From: SFTJ01 sp051871515
Lineage (GTDB): Bacteria > Bacteroidota > Bacteroidia > Bacteroidales > Muribaculaceae
Direction of reading: 5' to 3'
NCBI GenBank assembly: GCA_051871515.1
Contig: JBJECY010000135.1
Location: 1-64,000, forward strand
Length of the DNA: 64,000 bases
Shown here: piece by piece, positions 35,400-44,513 of the stretch
Layout of the letters: every line of letters begins with the position of its first letter
Numbering within the stretch: position 1 is the stretch's first letter
Notes under the pieces: model-generated
Databases searched by the model: none
What the model was told of the DNA's origin: nothing
Seen by the model: only the letters and a program-made list of their open reading frames with translations
Made by a program: the position numbers and the translations under genes

Positions 35400-35603
35400 C
35401 CATAAAGCAAACAGAAACTATTCACAGAGACCTCATTGCGCCACCTCGCAGCTGTGTAATTAATGCAAGTTTGCAAACCCCCGTCGAGCTACATCATTTA
35501 AGCAAAATAACATCTCAGCTATAACAATAAACCTATTACAACATTCGTTATAAATACTGAGACATAAGCAACAACTATCTACGCTATCAATACGATTTTT
35601 TGT

Positions 35604-36404
35604 ATGACTAAGTTTTTATTTACAGCATTTGCAACCATTATGCTATTTGCCTCTTGCTCCACAAGCAAGGAGAACTTGACATATTTCTCCAATCTCAGCG
35701 ACCAAACCACAGGCACCATACCCTCGGGCAACTACGAGCTTAAAGTGATACCTGACGATGAACTGATTATCACTGTCACTTCACTTGTACCTGAAGCCAC
35801 CGCACAATTCAACGCACCAATGACCAACGTTGCCACTCGCAGCGTTATCACCCCTACGCAGCAAGCTTCGCTGATAACCTATGTGGTTGACAAAGACGGA
35901 TACATCACTATGCCCACACTTGGCAAAATAAAAGTCATTGGATTAAGCACCAAACAGATAGCCGACCACATTACCACCCTTGTGAGCGAAACCGTGAGCG
36001 ACCCATACGTTAGAGTGCAGCTTATAAACTTCCGCGTGAACGTGCTTGGCGAAGTGCAGACCCCTGGACCAATGACAACAACAAAATCGCGATATTCAAT
36101 ACTTGATGCTATCGCCGATGCCGGCGACCTCACCGAGTATGGCCGCCGTGACAACATACTTCTTATTCGCGAAGAAAACGGCCAACGCATATACCATCGC
36201 CTCAACCTGAACGACGTGGAACTGCTCACATCGCCTTACTTCTATCTGCAACAAAACGATGTGGTGTATGTTGAGCCAAACGACATTAAAAAGGCCAATT
36301 CGCGCTACAACCAAGACAACAGCTATAAGCTGAGCGTGATTTCTACCATAGTGAGTGCCGCCAGTGTGCTTGCCTCGCTTGCCATTGTGCTCATTGCCAA
36401 ATAA
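35604..36404 (+). CDS. Polysaccharide export lipoprotein (Wza-like)
   Basis: Outer membrane polysaccharide export protein, 266 aa. The N-terminus MTKFLFTAFATIMLFASCST is a lipoprotein signal. A poly-export domain follows (about 40-135: YELKVIPDDELIITVTSL, YVVDKDGYITMPTLGKI), then an SLBB domain (about 145-225: VNVLGEVQTPGPMTTTKSRY, LDAIADAGDL). A C-terminal hydrophobic helix (about 243-264) takes the place of the amphipathic helix of E. coli Wza. It should form the export channel together with the Wzz-like protein encoded two genes downstream. Confidence 0.93.
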   Translation: MTKFLFTAFATIMLFASCSTSKENLTYFSNLSDQTTGTIPSGNYELKVIPDDELIITVTSLVPEATAQFNAPMTNVATRSVITPTQQASLITYVVDKDGYITMPTLGKIKVIGLSTKQIADHITTLVSETVSDPYVRVQLINFRVNVLGEVQTPGPMTTTKSRYSILDAIADAGDLTEYGRRDNILLIREENGQRIYHRLNLNDVELLTSPYFYLQQNDVVYVEPNDIKKANSRYNQDNSYKLSVISTIVSAASVLASLAIVLIAK

Positions 36405-36435
36405 CTACATTCACTCACGCCACGTTGCCACATCA

Positions 36436-37680
36436 ATGCTGAGCCTGCGCAGGACATATTTTTACATACATCTGTATATGCTCATTATACAGATTGTTGC
36501 ACCTGTGCTATTTAAACCCGCCGACGAACTTGGAGCGCTGTTTATGCTCATACTCATAGGGCTTGATATGGCAATCAATCACCGGCTGGTGCGTTACAAA
36601 GGCATGTTTATTGTGGCTGGCATCATGGGGCTTTATGCACTCTATTCATTGTGCTTCTTGAATTTCAACACTCCCACAGCCATAATTATTGACTTCGTAA
36701 TTGAGCAAAAGCCGTTTGTTCCGTTTTTCATAAGCTTTGCTCTGGCCCCACGATACACTCACAAAGAGTGCCAAATACTGAAAGCAACAAGCTTGCTTAT
36801 TGCTGCAATAGTGCTTATGTTTTTCTTGCAAGCTCCATTCTCAGGTTATCTTCCATTCCATGTAGCCACTTTCGGCTCAATTGCCTTTATGTGCTTTCTC
36901 ACTTACATCTTTTGTAGTATTGGCAACGATGGAACAATCAGCAAACGCGACCTCTCTCTGGGGCTATGCGTCCTTGCCGTTGGGCTTTGCTGCACCCGAG
37001 CAAAATATTTTGGCGAAGCGGTGATGGCGGTTTTCTTGCTGTGTTTCTACCGTCCTGGCATGTTCAAACGCATCAAAATGAAACAGATGGCGATTATTGT
37101 CCTTGTTTTGACAGCCGTTCTTATAGTTTCGTGGGAGAAAATCAATTTCTATTTCATTGTGGGCAATAGCGACACATTCGACCCCGAAGTGATTGAGTCA
37201 TTTGCCCGTCCGGCACTCATTGGTGGCGCATTCCTGATTCTATGTGACTTCCCGCTATTAGGAACCGGGTTAGCATCCTATGCCACTCACGCATCAACTC
37301 CCTTTGTACACTATTCAGCCGTTTACGGCATATATGACCTCGATAAAGTATATGGGCTTTCAGAGCAATACCCCAATTTCATTTGCGACATGTTCTATGC
37401 ATCATTTGCGCAATTTGGAATAATGGGCATTATTTTGTTCATAGCCTTTTTTGTGTGGATTTATCAGCGATTGCGCCTTGTGCTGCACAACGAAAGCCAC
37501 ATGATGTTTGTGGTGGGAGTACTGGTGATTGCTTATGTGATGATTGAGAACATTGGCAACACACATTTTTCACAAGCAGGCGGCCTATATGCGATGATGA
37601 TGCTTGGTGCTATCATTGGCAAATATCGCAATTGCACCAAAGAGCAACGAGCACTCATACTTCAACAAGAATATAAATAA
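36436..37680 (+). CDS. O-antigen ligase/Wzy-like polysaccharide polymerase
   Basis: Integral membrane protein of 414 aa (from ATG 36436) with about ten to twelve transmembrane helices and a larger periplasmic loop around residues 250-320 (HASTPFVHYSAVYGIYDLDK). The layout resembles O-antigen polymerases and ligases, which show little sequence conservation. CTRAKYFGEAVMAVF and the loop-flanking GGAFLILCDFPLLGTGLASY fit the Wzy_C-type domain. Its place between the export lipoprotein and Wzz-like genes supports a role in assembling repeat units at the outer face of the inner membrane. A start at 36478 is also possible; a frame from 36355 overlaps the previous gene and is rejected. Confidence 0.8.
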   Translation: MLSLRRTYFYIHLYMLIIQIVAPVLFKPADELGALFMLILIGLDMAINHRLVRYKGMFIVAGIMGLYALYSLCFLNFNTPTAIIIDFVIEQKPFVPFFISFALAPRYTHKECQILKATSLLIAAIVLMFFLQAPFSGYLPFHVATFGSIAFMCFLTYIFCSIGNDGTISKRDLSLGLCVLAVGLCCTRAKYFGEAVMAVFLLCFYRPGMFKRIKMKQMAIIVLVLTAVLIVSWEKINFYFIVGNSDTFDPEVIESFARPALIGGAFLILCDFPLLGTGLASYATHASTPFVHYSAVYGIYDLDKVYGLSEQYPNFICDMFYASFAQFGIMGIILFIAFFVWIYQRLRLVLHNESHMMFVVGVLVIAYVMIENIGNTHFSQAGGLYAMMMLGAIIGKYRNCTKEQRALILQQEYK

Positions 37681-37702
37681 CACGACAAACAACATATTAA
37701 TT

Positions 37703-39319
37703 ATGGAAGAAAACGATTCAATAGACTTGCGCAAATACATTGCCACCGCCAAGCGAGGCTGGTATTGGTATGCCACATCATTAGTCATTTTCCTGGCGCT
37801 CGCCATCTTCTATCACTTCTACCACATGGACCAATATATGACCCATGCCCAAATATTGATTGAAGAAGACGAGGACTCGGGCGGTGCATCAAGCGCCATG
37901 TCAGGCGGCATGGCTTCACTCATGCGTTCATTCTCCATTGGCGGCTTCGGCTCGGCATCGGTCGATAACGAATTGCTCATATTCCAGTCACACAACATGC
38001 TTGTGCGATTGGTGCAAGACCTCAAACTCAATTACACCTACATTGAGCGTCAAGGCATAAAAAAACAAAACCTCTATGACGAGTCGCCCATAATGATTAC
38101 TGCCAAGCAAGAGATGCTCGATACACTCAGGATTGGCATGATATTTAATGTGCATCTCAAAGCCGATGGCAAAGCCGACGTGGAAGTTGTGAAAGGATTT
38201 TTCAAAAAACAAATTGCCAAGAGCCAAAACGTGAGCTTGCCAACCGTGATAACCACACCCTACGGCAACTTTCAACTGCTCAAATCAAAACATTATTTAG
38301 CCAATGAAGAACGCGACATCAAGGTGATGGTTTGCGGCACCGAACTCGCTGTTTATGACATAAACAAGTTGCTTGAAGTTGACTACTCTTCAAAGAAAGG
38401 CGACGGCATTTACCTTGGCATTAAAACCACCAATCAACAACATGGCAAAGATGTTCTCAACGGAATGATGAACATCTACAATGACATTCGTTTGAGCCGT
38501 AAAAACGACCAAGCAGGACAAAAGCTTGCTTTCTACGACAAGATGATTGAAGAAATCACTACATCACTCACACAATCAGAGCAGAAGATGCAGGATTTCC
38601 AAACTCAAAACAATGTGGTGCTACCCGAAACCGAAGCCGTGTATTCTTTTAGCTCCGACAAAGAGGCTGAAAAGGAAATCATAAGACTACGCGACCAAAT
38701 TGCAAGCTACGATGTGCTTCTGAAGATACTCAATGACCCAGCCAAGAAAGATGAACTGTTGCCAGTGGGCGACGACAACACAGCAACACCAACAGTAGCA
38801 AAATACAACGAGTTGATTCTGTTTAAGCGAAAGCTTGAGCAATCGGCCACCGCCGAAAACATCAACCTGAAGCAAACCATCGTTCAAATCAACGAATTGC
38901 GCACTCTGGTGATTGAAAATCTGCAATTGGTGAAGCAAAATGCACAAAAAGTGGTTGCCTCACTAAGCGGATTGAAGTCAACCAGCAAAGCAAGGCTCAG
39001 CAAAGCGCCGTCATATCAACGCGAATACCTGAACCTTTATCGCGACAAAGAGCTGAAAAACGACCTCTATGTGTTCCTGCTTGAGAAACGATACAACAGC
39101 GCCATGACGCTGTCATCAAACTTCCCTCGCGGGTTCATTATCGACCCAGCATATTGCGACATCAAACCAATGCTTAAGAAAAGTCTTATTGGCTTTGCCG
39201 GATGTCTGTTCATGGGTCTGCTGATTCCCACCATTTACGTCTGCATTGTGGCTAATCGCAAACCTAAAAATCAAGAAGAAGGAGAAGAAGAAAACAACGT
39301 TGAAACAGAAGAAGCTTAA
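37703..39319 (+). CDS. Polysaccharide chain-length determinant (Wzz/GNVR type)
   Basis: Inner membrane co-polymerase regulating chain length and export, 538 aa from ATG 37703 (MEENDSIDLRKYIATAKRGW). It has a transmembrane helix at about 22-42, a Wzz domain and a long periplasmic coiled-coil part (about 260-440, with EITTSLTQSEQKMQDFQTQN). A GNVR-like segment (about 440-475: KAPSYQREYLNLYRDKELKN) and a second helix at about 493-513 complete the layout. The C-terminus is short and acidic (EEGEEENNVETEEA) with no tyrosine kinase domain, so any kinase would be a separate protein elsewhere. It follows the Wzy-like gene by 22 bp. Confidence 0.93.
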   Translation: MEENDSIDLRKYIATAKRGWYWYATSLVIFLALAIFYHFYHMDQYMTHAQILIEEDEDSGGASSAMSGGMASLMRSFSIGGFGSASVDNELLIFQSHNMLVRLVQDLKLNYTYIERQGIKKQNLYDESPIMITAKQEMLDTLRIGMIFNVHLKADGKADVEVVKGFFKKQIAKSQNVSLPTVITTPYGNFQLLKSKHYLANEERDIKVMVCGTELAVYDINKLLEVDYSSKKGDGIYLGIKTTNQQHGKDVLNGMMNIYNDIRLSRKNDQAGQKLAFYDKMIEEITTSLTQSEQKMQDFQTQNNVVLPETEAVYSFSSDKEAEKEIIRLRDQIASYDVLLKILNDPAKKDELLPVGDDNTATPTVAKYNELILFKRKLEQSATAENINLKQTIVQINELRTLVIENLQLVKQNAQKVVASLSGLKSTSKARLSKAPSYQREYLNLYRDKELKNDLYVFLLEKRYNSAMTLSSNFPRGFIIDPAYCDIKPMLKKSLIGFAGCLFMGLLIPTIYVCIVANRKPKNQEEGEEENNVETEEA

Positions 39320-39382
39320 CCGACTAAAAACAACGACTTGATTCTATTTCACAAGCCAATCCCCTCACTTCATAACATAGAA

Positions 39383-39424
39383 AAACTCGCTCACCTTAAA
39401 TACCGGGATGAGCGAGTTTTTTTA
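39383..39424. terminator. Bidirectional terminator between Wzz-like and flippase genes
   Basis: AAACTCGCTCA (39383-39393) pairs with TGAGCGAGTTT (39409-39419), with T runs on the plus side and A runs on the other, suiting the convergent arrangement. Confidence 0.88.
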
Positions 39425-39478
39425 TTTCTTAAACGTAGCGGCAGTCAAAACAACGCGAGCCACAATTTGCCATGCATC

Positions 39479-40918
39479 TTATGATGTGGCAGCATCTCCC
39501 CTGCCCAACTTCTTCAGCACCTTTTGTTTCACAAACTCAGGGCAAAGGATGAGCATAGCCAACAACGCAACAGCAAAATATGCCACAACCCAAGCCTGAT
39601 TGTCAATCAAATAAAACATCACGCCGCTGAGCACCAGCACCACAGCCGCCAAACGTGAACGGAAGTCAATGTGCAAGCGCATATACCTACGAGTGTCTAT
39701 TATCTTATATACAAGCATAAACAGATATGTGACATTGATGCTTGCAAGAATGCCATATATGCCCCACCAGATGGTGAATAAATAGTTGGTTACCACTGAA
39801 ATGATTAGCGCAATCACAAGGCACGGCAATTGGCGCGAAGTGTTTTTTGAGCACTGATAAGCCACATCATAGAATACCGTCATCACCAGGAACATAACCG
39901 AAAGCACAAGCGGATACACCAGCCAGCGGCTTTCCTGATATTCAGCGCCAACAATAATGCCATAGAATATACGGGCACAATATGAAATGCCTATCACAAA
40001 CAGAACAAACACCCATATATACGCATTGGCTATTTTTGAGAAAAATGTGTCACGGTCAGCATCGGCATATTGACGAATAGCAGTCTCTTGCCAGGTTTGA
40101 TTGAAAATCATTGCCAACGCCTCAAGCATAGTTGCAAACTTCACCGCCACACAATACAAACCATTGTCATACAACCCCAAGAAATATTCAATAAAAAATC
40201 TGTTGCCCCAAGCAATGCTCGACACAATGAGATTAACAACTATCAGTGGTCTGCTGAATCGCATAATCTCCTTGCCTACACGGTTCACGTCAACATTCCT
40301 TCGCACATAGCTGCTAAATATCTTCACTCGCCACTCGGCATAAAACATTGAAACCACTCTGGCTAAAATATTTCCGATAAACACACCCTCAACGCCCATA
40401 TCAGCCCATGCCACCAACGGAACACTTATAGCAAATATCAAAAATGAGGATATCAAGCCACACTCAACATACACCTTGTTTCGCCCAATGCCACGCAACA
40501 TCTGCATCACAACTCCAAACACAGCAAACACCACGGCAAACACTAACGTGTACCACATATATTTGATGTCAAACAGTATGTGCATAAACACGCCTATTGT
40601 CACACACACAACCGTGTTACGCAACATTGCAAACATAGTATAAGAAACTATTTGGGTGCGCTCAGCATCGGTTTTTGCATCAAGCAAAAACCTAAACGAG
40701 CCATCGCGAAGCTGCATTGATATCACCGGGAACACAAGCATTACCACAGCAAAACATATATCATAATAACCAAAGTCGCTCGGAGCAATAAAGAAACTGT
40801 AGATTGGCACAATCATAAACATAATGAGCCGAGAACCTATGCTTCCCACAGCATAAATTCCCAGATTCCTTAACATCTGCCCAGCCCTATTTTGCGACTT
40901 ATATTCTGTCAACGCCAA
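39479..40918 (-). CDS. Polysaccharide flippase (Wzx-like, MOP superfamily)
   Basis: Integral membrane protein of 479 aa with about 12-14 helices. It is expected to flip lipid-linked repeat units across the inner membrane. The N-terminus MLRNLGIYAVGSIGSRLIMF and the following IVPIYSFFIAPSDFGYYDIC are typical for PST/MATE-like polysaccharide exporters. It is the only gene of the polysaccharide region transcribed on the minus strand between 34.8 and 45.6 kb. It faces the GT4 gene at 41037 with a short shared upstream region, so it must have its own promoter, which I could not identify with certainty. Confidence 0.9.
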   Translation of the reverse strand: MALTEYKSQNRAGQMLRNLGIYAVGSIGSRLIMFMIVPIYSFFIAPSDFGYYDICFAVVMLVFPVISMQLRDGSFRFLLDAKTDAERTQIVSYTMFAMLRNTVVCVTIGVFMHILFDIKYMWYTLVFAVVFAVFGVVMQMLRGIGRNKVYVECGLISSFLIFAISVPLVAWADMGVEGVFIGNILARVVSMFYAEWRVKIFSSYVRRNVDVNRVGKEIMRFSRPLIVVNLIVSSIAWGNRFFIEYFLGLYDNGLYCVAVKFATMLEALAMIFNQTWQETAIRQYADADRDTFFSKIANAYIWVFVLFVIGISYCARIFYGIIVGAEYQESRWLVYPLVLSVMFLVMTVFYDVAYQCSKNTSRQLPCLVIALIISVVTNYLFTIWWGIYGILASINVTYLFMLVYKIIDTRRYMRLHIDFRSRLAAVVLVLSGVMFYLIDNQAWVVAYFAVALLAMLILCPEFVKQKVLKKLGRGDAATS

Positions 40919-41036
40919 TATTCATTAATATTTCTTTACATTTTAACGATACCCCGCTGCATTTTATTGCAGTAACCACACAATATTTCAGCATTCCGCA
41001 AGTTTAATTATTAAGAAGTACACTTGTAAGCAATCT

Positions 41037-42242
41037 ATGACGAAACGGATACTAATCGTAAATAAATTCTACTACAACCGCGGAGGCGATTGTGTTGCTA
41101 CCATGAACCTTGAACAACTGCTGCGTGAGAAAAACCACAAAGTGGCTGTTTATGCCATGAAATACCCCGAAAACATTGCCACACCCCACGACGAATACTT
41201 TGCATCGCAGATAAATTTCTCAGGCGGTGGCATCAAAGGCAAGCTCAACGCCTTAGAGCGCACGCTGGGCATGGGCGACATACGCACCTCTTTTGCTCGC
41301 ATATTAAACGATTTCCGTCCCGACATAGTGCACCTTAACAACATACACAGCTACCTGTCGCCTGTGATTGCCCAAATGGCTCATCAGGCGGGTTGCCGCG
41401 TGGTGTGGACTATGCACGATTATAAACTTATCTGTCCTTCCTATACCTGCCTACGATTGGGCAAGCCTTGCGAACTCTGTTTCAGCGACAAATCGCAAGT
41501 GCTAAAGCAGCGATGCATGAAAGGCTCGCTCGTTGCCAGCGCCTTAGCCTATATCGAAGCCCTCAAATGGAACCGCCACACTCTTGAAAGCTGCACCGAT
41601 GCCTTTATCTGTCCAAGCCAATTCATGGCACAAAAGATGGCACAAGGTGGCTTCTCGCCAAGCAAATTGCATGTGGTGTGCAACTTCATTGACCCAGTGA
41701 AACTGCAAACATTTGCCAATGCTAAACAGGCCACACGCCAAAAGCAGCTATGCTATGTGGGCCGACTCTCGCAAGAAAAAGGCGTGGAAACAATGATTGA
41801 AGCCGCCTCTCGCCTGCCCTACCCGCTGCTCATTGCAGGCGACGGGCCATTGGCACCGCAGCTCAAAGCAAAATATGCATCATGCAGCAACATCCGATTC
41901 CTGGGCCGGCTCAATGCCGACGAGGTGAGCCAATTGTTAAGCTCGAGCTATGCATCAGTTCTGCCGTCAGAATGGTATGAAAACAATCCGCTCGGTGTGA
42001 TTGAATCGCTTTGCGCCGGTACGCCAGTGATTGGAGCCGATATCGGCGGAATCCCAGAACTTATTGACAATGGCATAAACGGTTTCACTTTCCAATCAAG
42101 AAACGTCAAGGAGCTTCAGTCAACAATTGAACGAACGTTTAATCACACGTTCAACAATGCGGCAATTGCCAACGAAGCCCACAAGAGGTTTTCTCCCGAC
42201 AATCATTATTGCGCCATTATGAGCTGCTATAAGGGTGAATAA
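41037..42242 (+). CDS. Family 4 glycosyltransferase
   Basis: Retaining GT-B glycosyltransferase (401 aa). The N-terminal Rossmann domain has NKFYYNRGGDCVATMNLEQL with the acceptor-side Gly-rich loop. The C-terminal donor-binding domain has LCYVGRLSQEKGVETMIEAA and ENNPLGVIESLCAGTPVIGA, the GT4 E-X7-E region. PFAM-like glyco_transf_4 and glycos_transf_1 domains would cover about 15-190 and 200-380. CPSYTCLRLGKPCELCFSDK contains four cysteines near residue 150, seen in a Bacteroidales subgroup. It adds a sugar to the polysaccharide repeat unit; donor and acceptor are unknown. Confidence 0.92.
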   Translation: MTKRILIVNKFYYNRGGDCVATMNLEQLLREKNHKVAVYAMKYPENIATPHDEYFASQINFSGGGIKGKLNALERTLGMGDIRTSFARILNDFRPDIVHLNNIHSYLSPVIAQMAHQAGCRVVWTMHDYKLICPSYTCLRLGKPCELCFSDKSQVLKQRCMKGSLVASALAYIEALKWNRHTLESCTDAFICPSQFMAQKMAQGGFSPSKLHVVCNFIDPVKLQTFANAKQATRQKQLCYVGRLSQEKGVETMIEAASRLPYPLLIAGDGPLAPQLKAKYASCSNIRFLGRLNADEVSQLLSSSYASVLPSEWYENNPLGVIESLCAGTPVIGADIGGIPELIDNGINGFTFQSRNVKELQSTIERTFNHTFNNAAIANEAHKRFSPDNHYCAIMSCYKGE

Positions 42243-42276
42243 CAACTCCTTCACACTCAAAGAACAAAAATGCACG

Positions 42277-43299
42277 ATGCAGAAAAAAAGAAACATAATA
42301 TTAGTTGACTTTGAAACAAGTCCACAATGGAAGATGAGCGACGTTCTCGGTGAAATCACCAAAGAGAATTGGAGCACAGCTAAATGTGTCACCAACACCT
42401 TCCACAAGGGGATGCTTGATTCATTGAAAAGATTTTTCATGTATTTTATGTTTCCTTTAACAATAGTCATCAGGCGCAATAATTATGACAAAATCATTGG
42501 TTGGCAGCAATTCTTTGGACTAAACTTTGCTTTTTGGTGCCGTCTTTTCCACCTCAAAAAGAAAAACGACCTCACGGTGATGACATTTATCTACAACGAA
42601 AAAAAAGGCATCATCGGCACCCTGTACAAAAAATACATCTCGTATATTATTACAAGCAAATACATTGACCGCATAATTTGTTATTCAAAACATGAGTGCA
42701 ACTATTATGCACAATTGTTCAATATAAATGCTGAGAAATTCATCTTCATACCACTTGGCATTGCACCATTGAAATGCACTGACACTACAAATTATGGATA
42801 TGCATTTGCACCAGGCCGAAGCAACCGTGATTACGATTTTCTGGCAGAAGTGTTTGACAACACCCCCTATAAATGCATTATTGCATGTGATACACTCAGC
42901 GCCAAGTCATATCCATCAAACATCACCATACTAAAAGACTGCACGGGCGAGGCAATGATTGATGCCATGGCGCATTGCCATTGCGTGGCAATTCCTTTAA
43001 AGGACTTGATGATTTCTTCCGGACAATTGGTAGCCCTGCAAGCCATGTCATTAGGGAAACCCATCATCTGCACCTGCGCCAACGGAATAACCGACTATGC
43101 CACCACAGATTCAGCCATAATTCTGAAAAACAATGTTGATATGTGGAAACAAGCCTTGCATCGCATCTTCAGCGACCACAATTTTGTGAAAGGCAAAGTC
43201 GATTTGGCTATGCAGCTTTTCAACAATCAATTCACTGAGGACACCTTGTTTAGAAACATCGCCGCTGTTTTGAGCTGTAAAAAAGAGCTGACAAAATAA
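42277..43299 (+). CDS. Glycosyltransferase, GT-B fold (GT4-like)
   Basis: A 340-aa protein (from ATG 42277, MQKKRNIILVDFETS). The N-terminal half is divergent and hydrophobic in parts (MYFMFPLTIVIRRNNYDKII). The C-terminal half shows glycosyltransferase group 1 features: FIPLGIAP, APGRSNRDYDFLAEVFDN, and SGQLVALQAMSLGKPIICTC followed by GITDYATTDSAI. A GTG at 42235 that overlaps the end of the preceding gene is an alternative start adding 14 residues. It is probably the second transferase of the repeat-unit assembly and is likely cotranscribed with the preceding GT4 gene. Confidence 0.8.
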   Translation: MQKKRNIILVDFETSPQWKMSDVLGEITKENWSTAKCVTNTFHKGMLDSLKRFFMYFMFPLTIVIRRNNYDKIIGWQQFFGLNFAFWCRLFHLKKKNDLTVMTFIYNEKKGIIGTLYKKYISYIITSKYIDRIICYSKHECNYYAQLFNINAEKFIFIPLGIAPLKCTDTTNYGYAFAPGRSNRDYDFLAEVFDNTPYKCIIACDTLSAKSYPSNITILKDCTGEAMIDAMAHCHCVAIPLKDLMISSGQLVALQAMSLGKPIICTCANGITDYATTDSAIILKNNVDMWKQALHRIFSDHNFVKGKVDLAMQLFNNQFTEDTLFRNIAAVLSCKKELTK

Positions 43300-43414
43300 T
43301 AATTCAACGAAATCTGCGTTAATTTTAATGTATAGTATAACGCATTTAAGTGAATACTCTACATTTTTCACAACATAACAATATTCACTTTGATTTCAAC
43401 TATTGTATTATTAT

Positions 43415-44482
43415 ATGCCCAATTATACTGCTCCAGCACCCACCGACGCATCTATCATACTCACCTACCGGTGTCCTATGCGCTGCAAGATGTGCAATAT
43501 ATGGAAGAACCCCACCGACAAAGCTCTGGAAATCAAGCCTCAGGAGCTGGAGAGCCTTCCCAAAATGAAATTTATCAACCTCACCGGCGGAGAGCCTTTC
43601 ATTCGTGAGGACCTTGAGGAGATTGTGCGCATTTGCTACACAAAAGCGCCTCGCATTGTGATTTCCACTTCGGGCTGGTTTGAAGACCGCGTGATTGACT
43701 TGGCAAAGAAATTCCCCCATATTGGCATACGCATATCAATTGAAGGACTGAGCATGAAAAACGATGAGCTTCGCGGACGCGAAGGCGGATTCGACAAAGG
43801 ACTTCGCACACTGCTGCGCCTTAAAGAAATGGGGCTTAAAGACATTGGTTTTGGCTGCACCGTTTCAAACAACAATTCTTCTGATATGCTGTCGCTCTAT
43901 CTGCTGTCGAAATCGCTTGGAATGGAATTTGCCACCGCTGCATTCCACAATTCCTACTATTTCCACAAGCACGACAATGCCATCACCAACCTTCAACAAG
44001 TGTGCTCTGACTTTGAGACGCTCATCAACTGGCAACTGAAGGAAAATCATCCCAAAAGCTGGTTCAGAGCGTTCTTCAATATGGGACTCATCAACTACAT
44101 TAATGGCGGCAAACGTCCGCTGCCATGCGAAGCCGGAAGCATGAACTTCTTCATTGACCCTTACGGCGAAGTGTATCCTTGCAACGGATTGGAGTGCAAA
44201 TACTGGCAAGAGTCAATGGGCAACATCCGCAACCAGGATTTCATGGACATCTGGACGAGCGAACAAGCCGACAAAGTGCGTGCTATGGTGCGGCGATGCC
44301 CCAAGAACTGCTGGATGGTGGGCACCGCTTCTCCGGTTATGCACCGCTACATCAAGCACCCTGCCTTATGGGCCATCAAAAACAAATTGCGCTCAATGCA
44401 GGGCAAACCCGCTTGCATAGATTGCAAGGTCTATGACGTGGGGCAAGACCCTCAACAAGGCGATTTGCGTGAGACATTCTGA
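43415..44482 (+). CDS. Radical SAM/SPASM-domain protein in polysaccharide locus
   Basis: Radical SAM enzyme of about 355 aa. The cluster motif CX3CX2C is visible in ILTYRCPMRCKMCNIWKNPT, close to the N-terminus. The SAM-binding NLTGGEPFIREDLEEIV follows and the barrel continues to about residue 230. The C-terminal part carries a SPASM-like cysteine set: LPCEAGSMNFFIDPYGEVYP then CNGLECKYW, then RRCPKNCW and ACIDCKVYD, for auxiliary iron-sulfur clusters. Such proteins modify peptides, sugars or cofactors. Its location between glycosyltransferase genes on the same strand suggests it modifies a sugar or lipid-linked intermediate, which is inference. An ATG at 43403 is an alternative start four codons upstream. 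Confidence 0.87.
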   Translation: MPNYTAPAPTDASIILTYRCPMRCKMCNIWKNPTDKALEIKPQELESLPKMKFINLTGGEPFIREDLEEIVRICYTKAPRIVISTSGWFEDRVIDLAKKFPHIGIRISIEGLSMKNDELRGREGGFDKGLRTLLRLKEMGLKDIGFGCTVSNNNSSDMLSLYLLSKSLGMEFATAAFHNSYYFHKHDNAITNLQQVCSDFETLINWQLKENHPKSWFRAFFNMGLINYINGGKRPLPCEAGSMNFFIDPYGEVYPCNGLECKYWQESMGNIRNQDFMDIWTSEQADKVRAMVRRCPKNCWMVGTASPVMHRYIKHPALWAIKNKLRSMQGKPACIDCKVYDVGQDPQQGDLRETF

Positions 44483-44513
44483 TGCTTTTGCCACCTAAAC
44501 ACCCAATAATATC

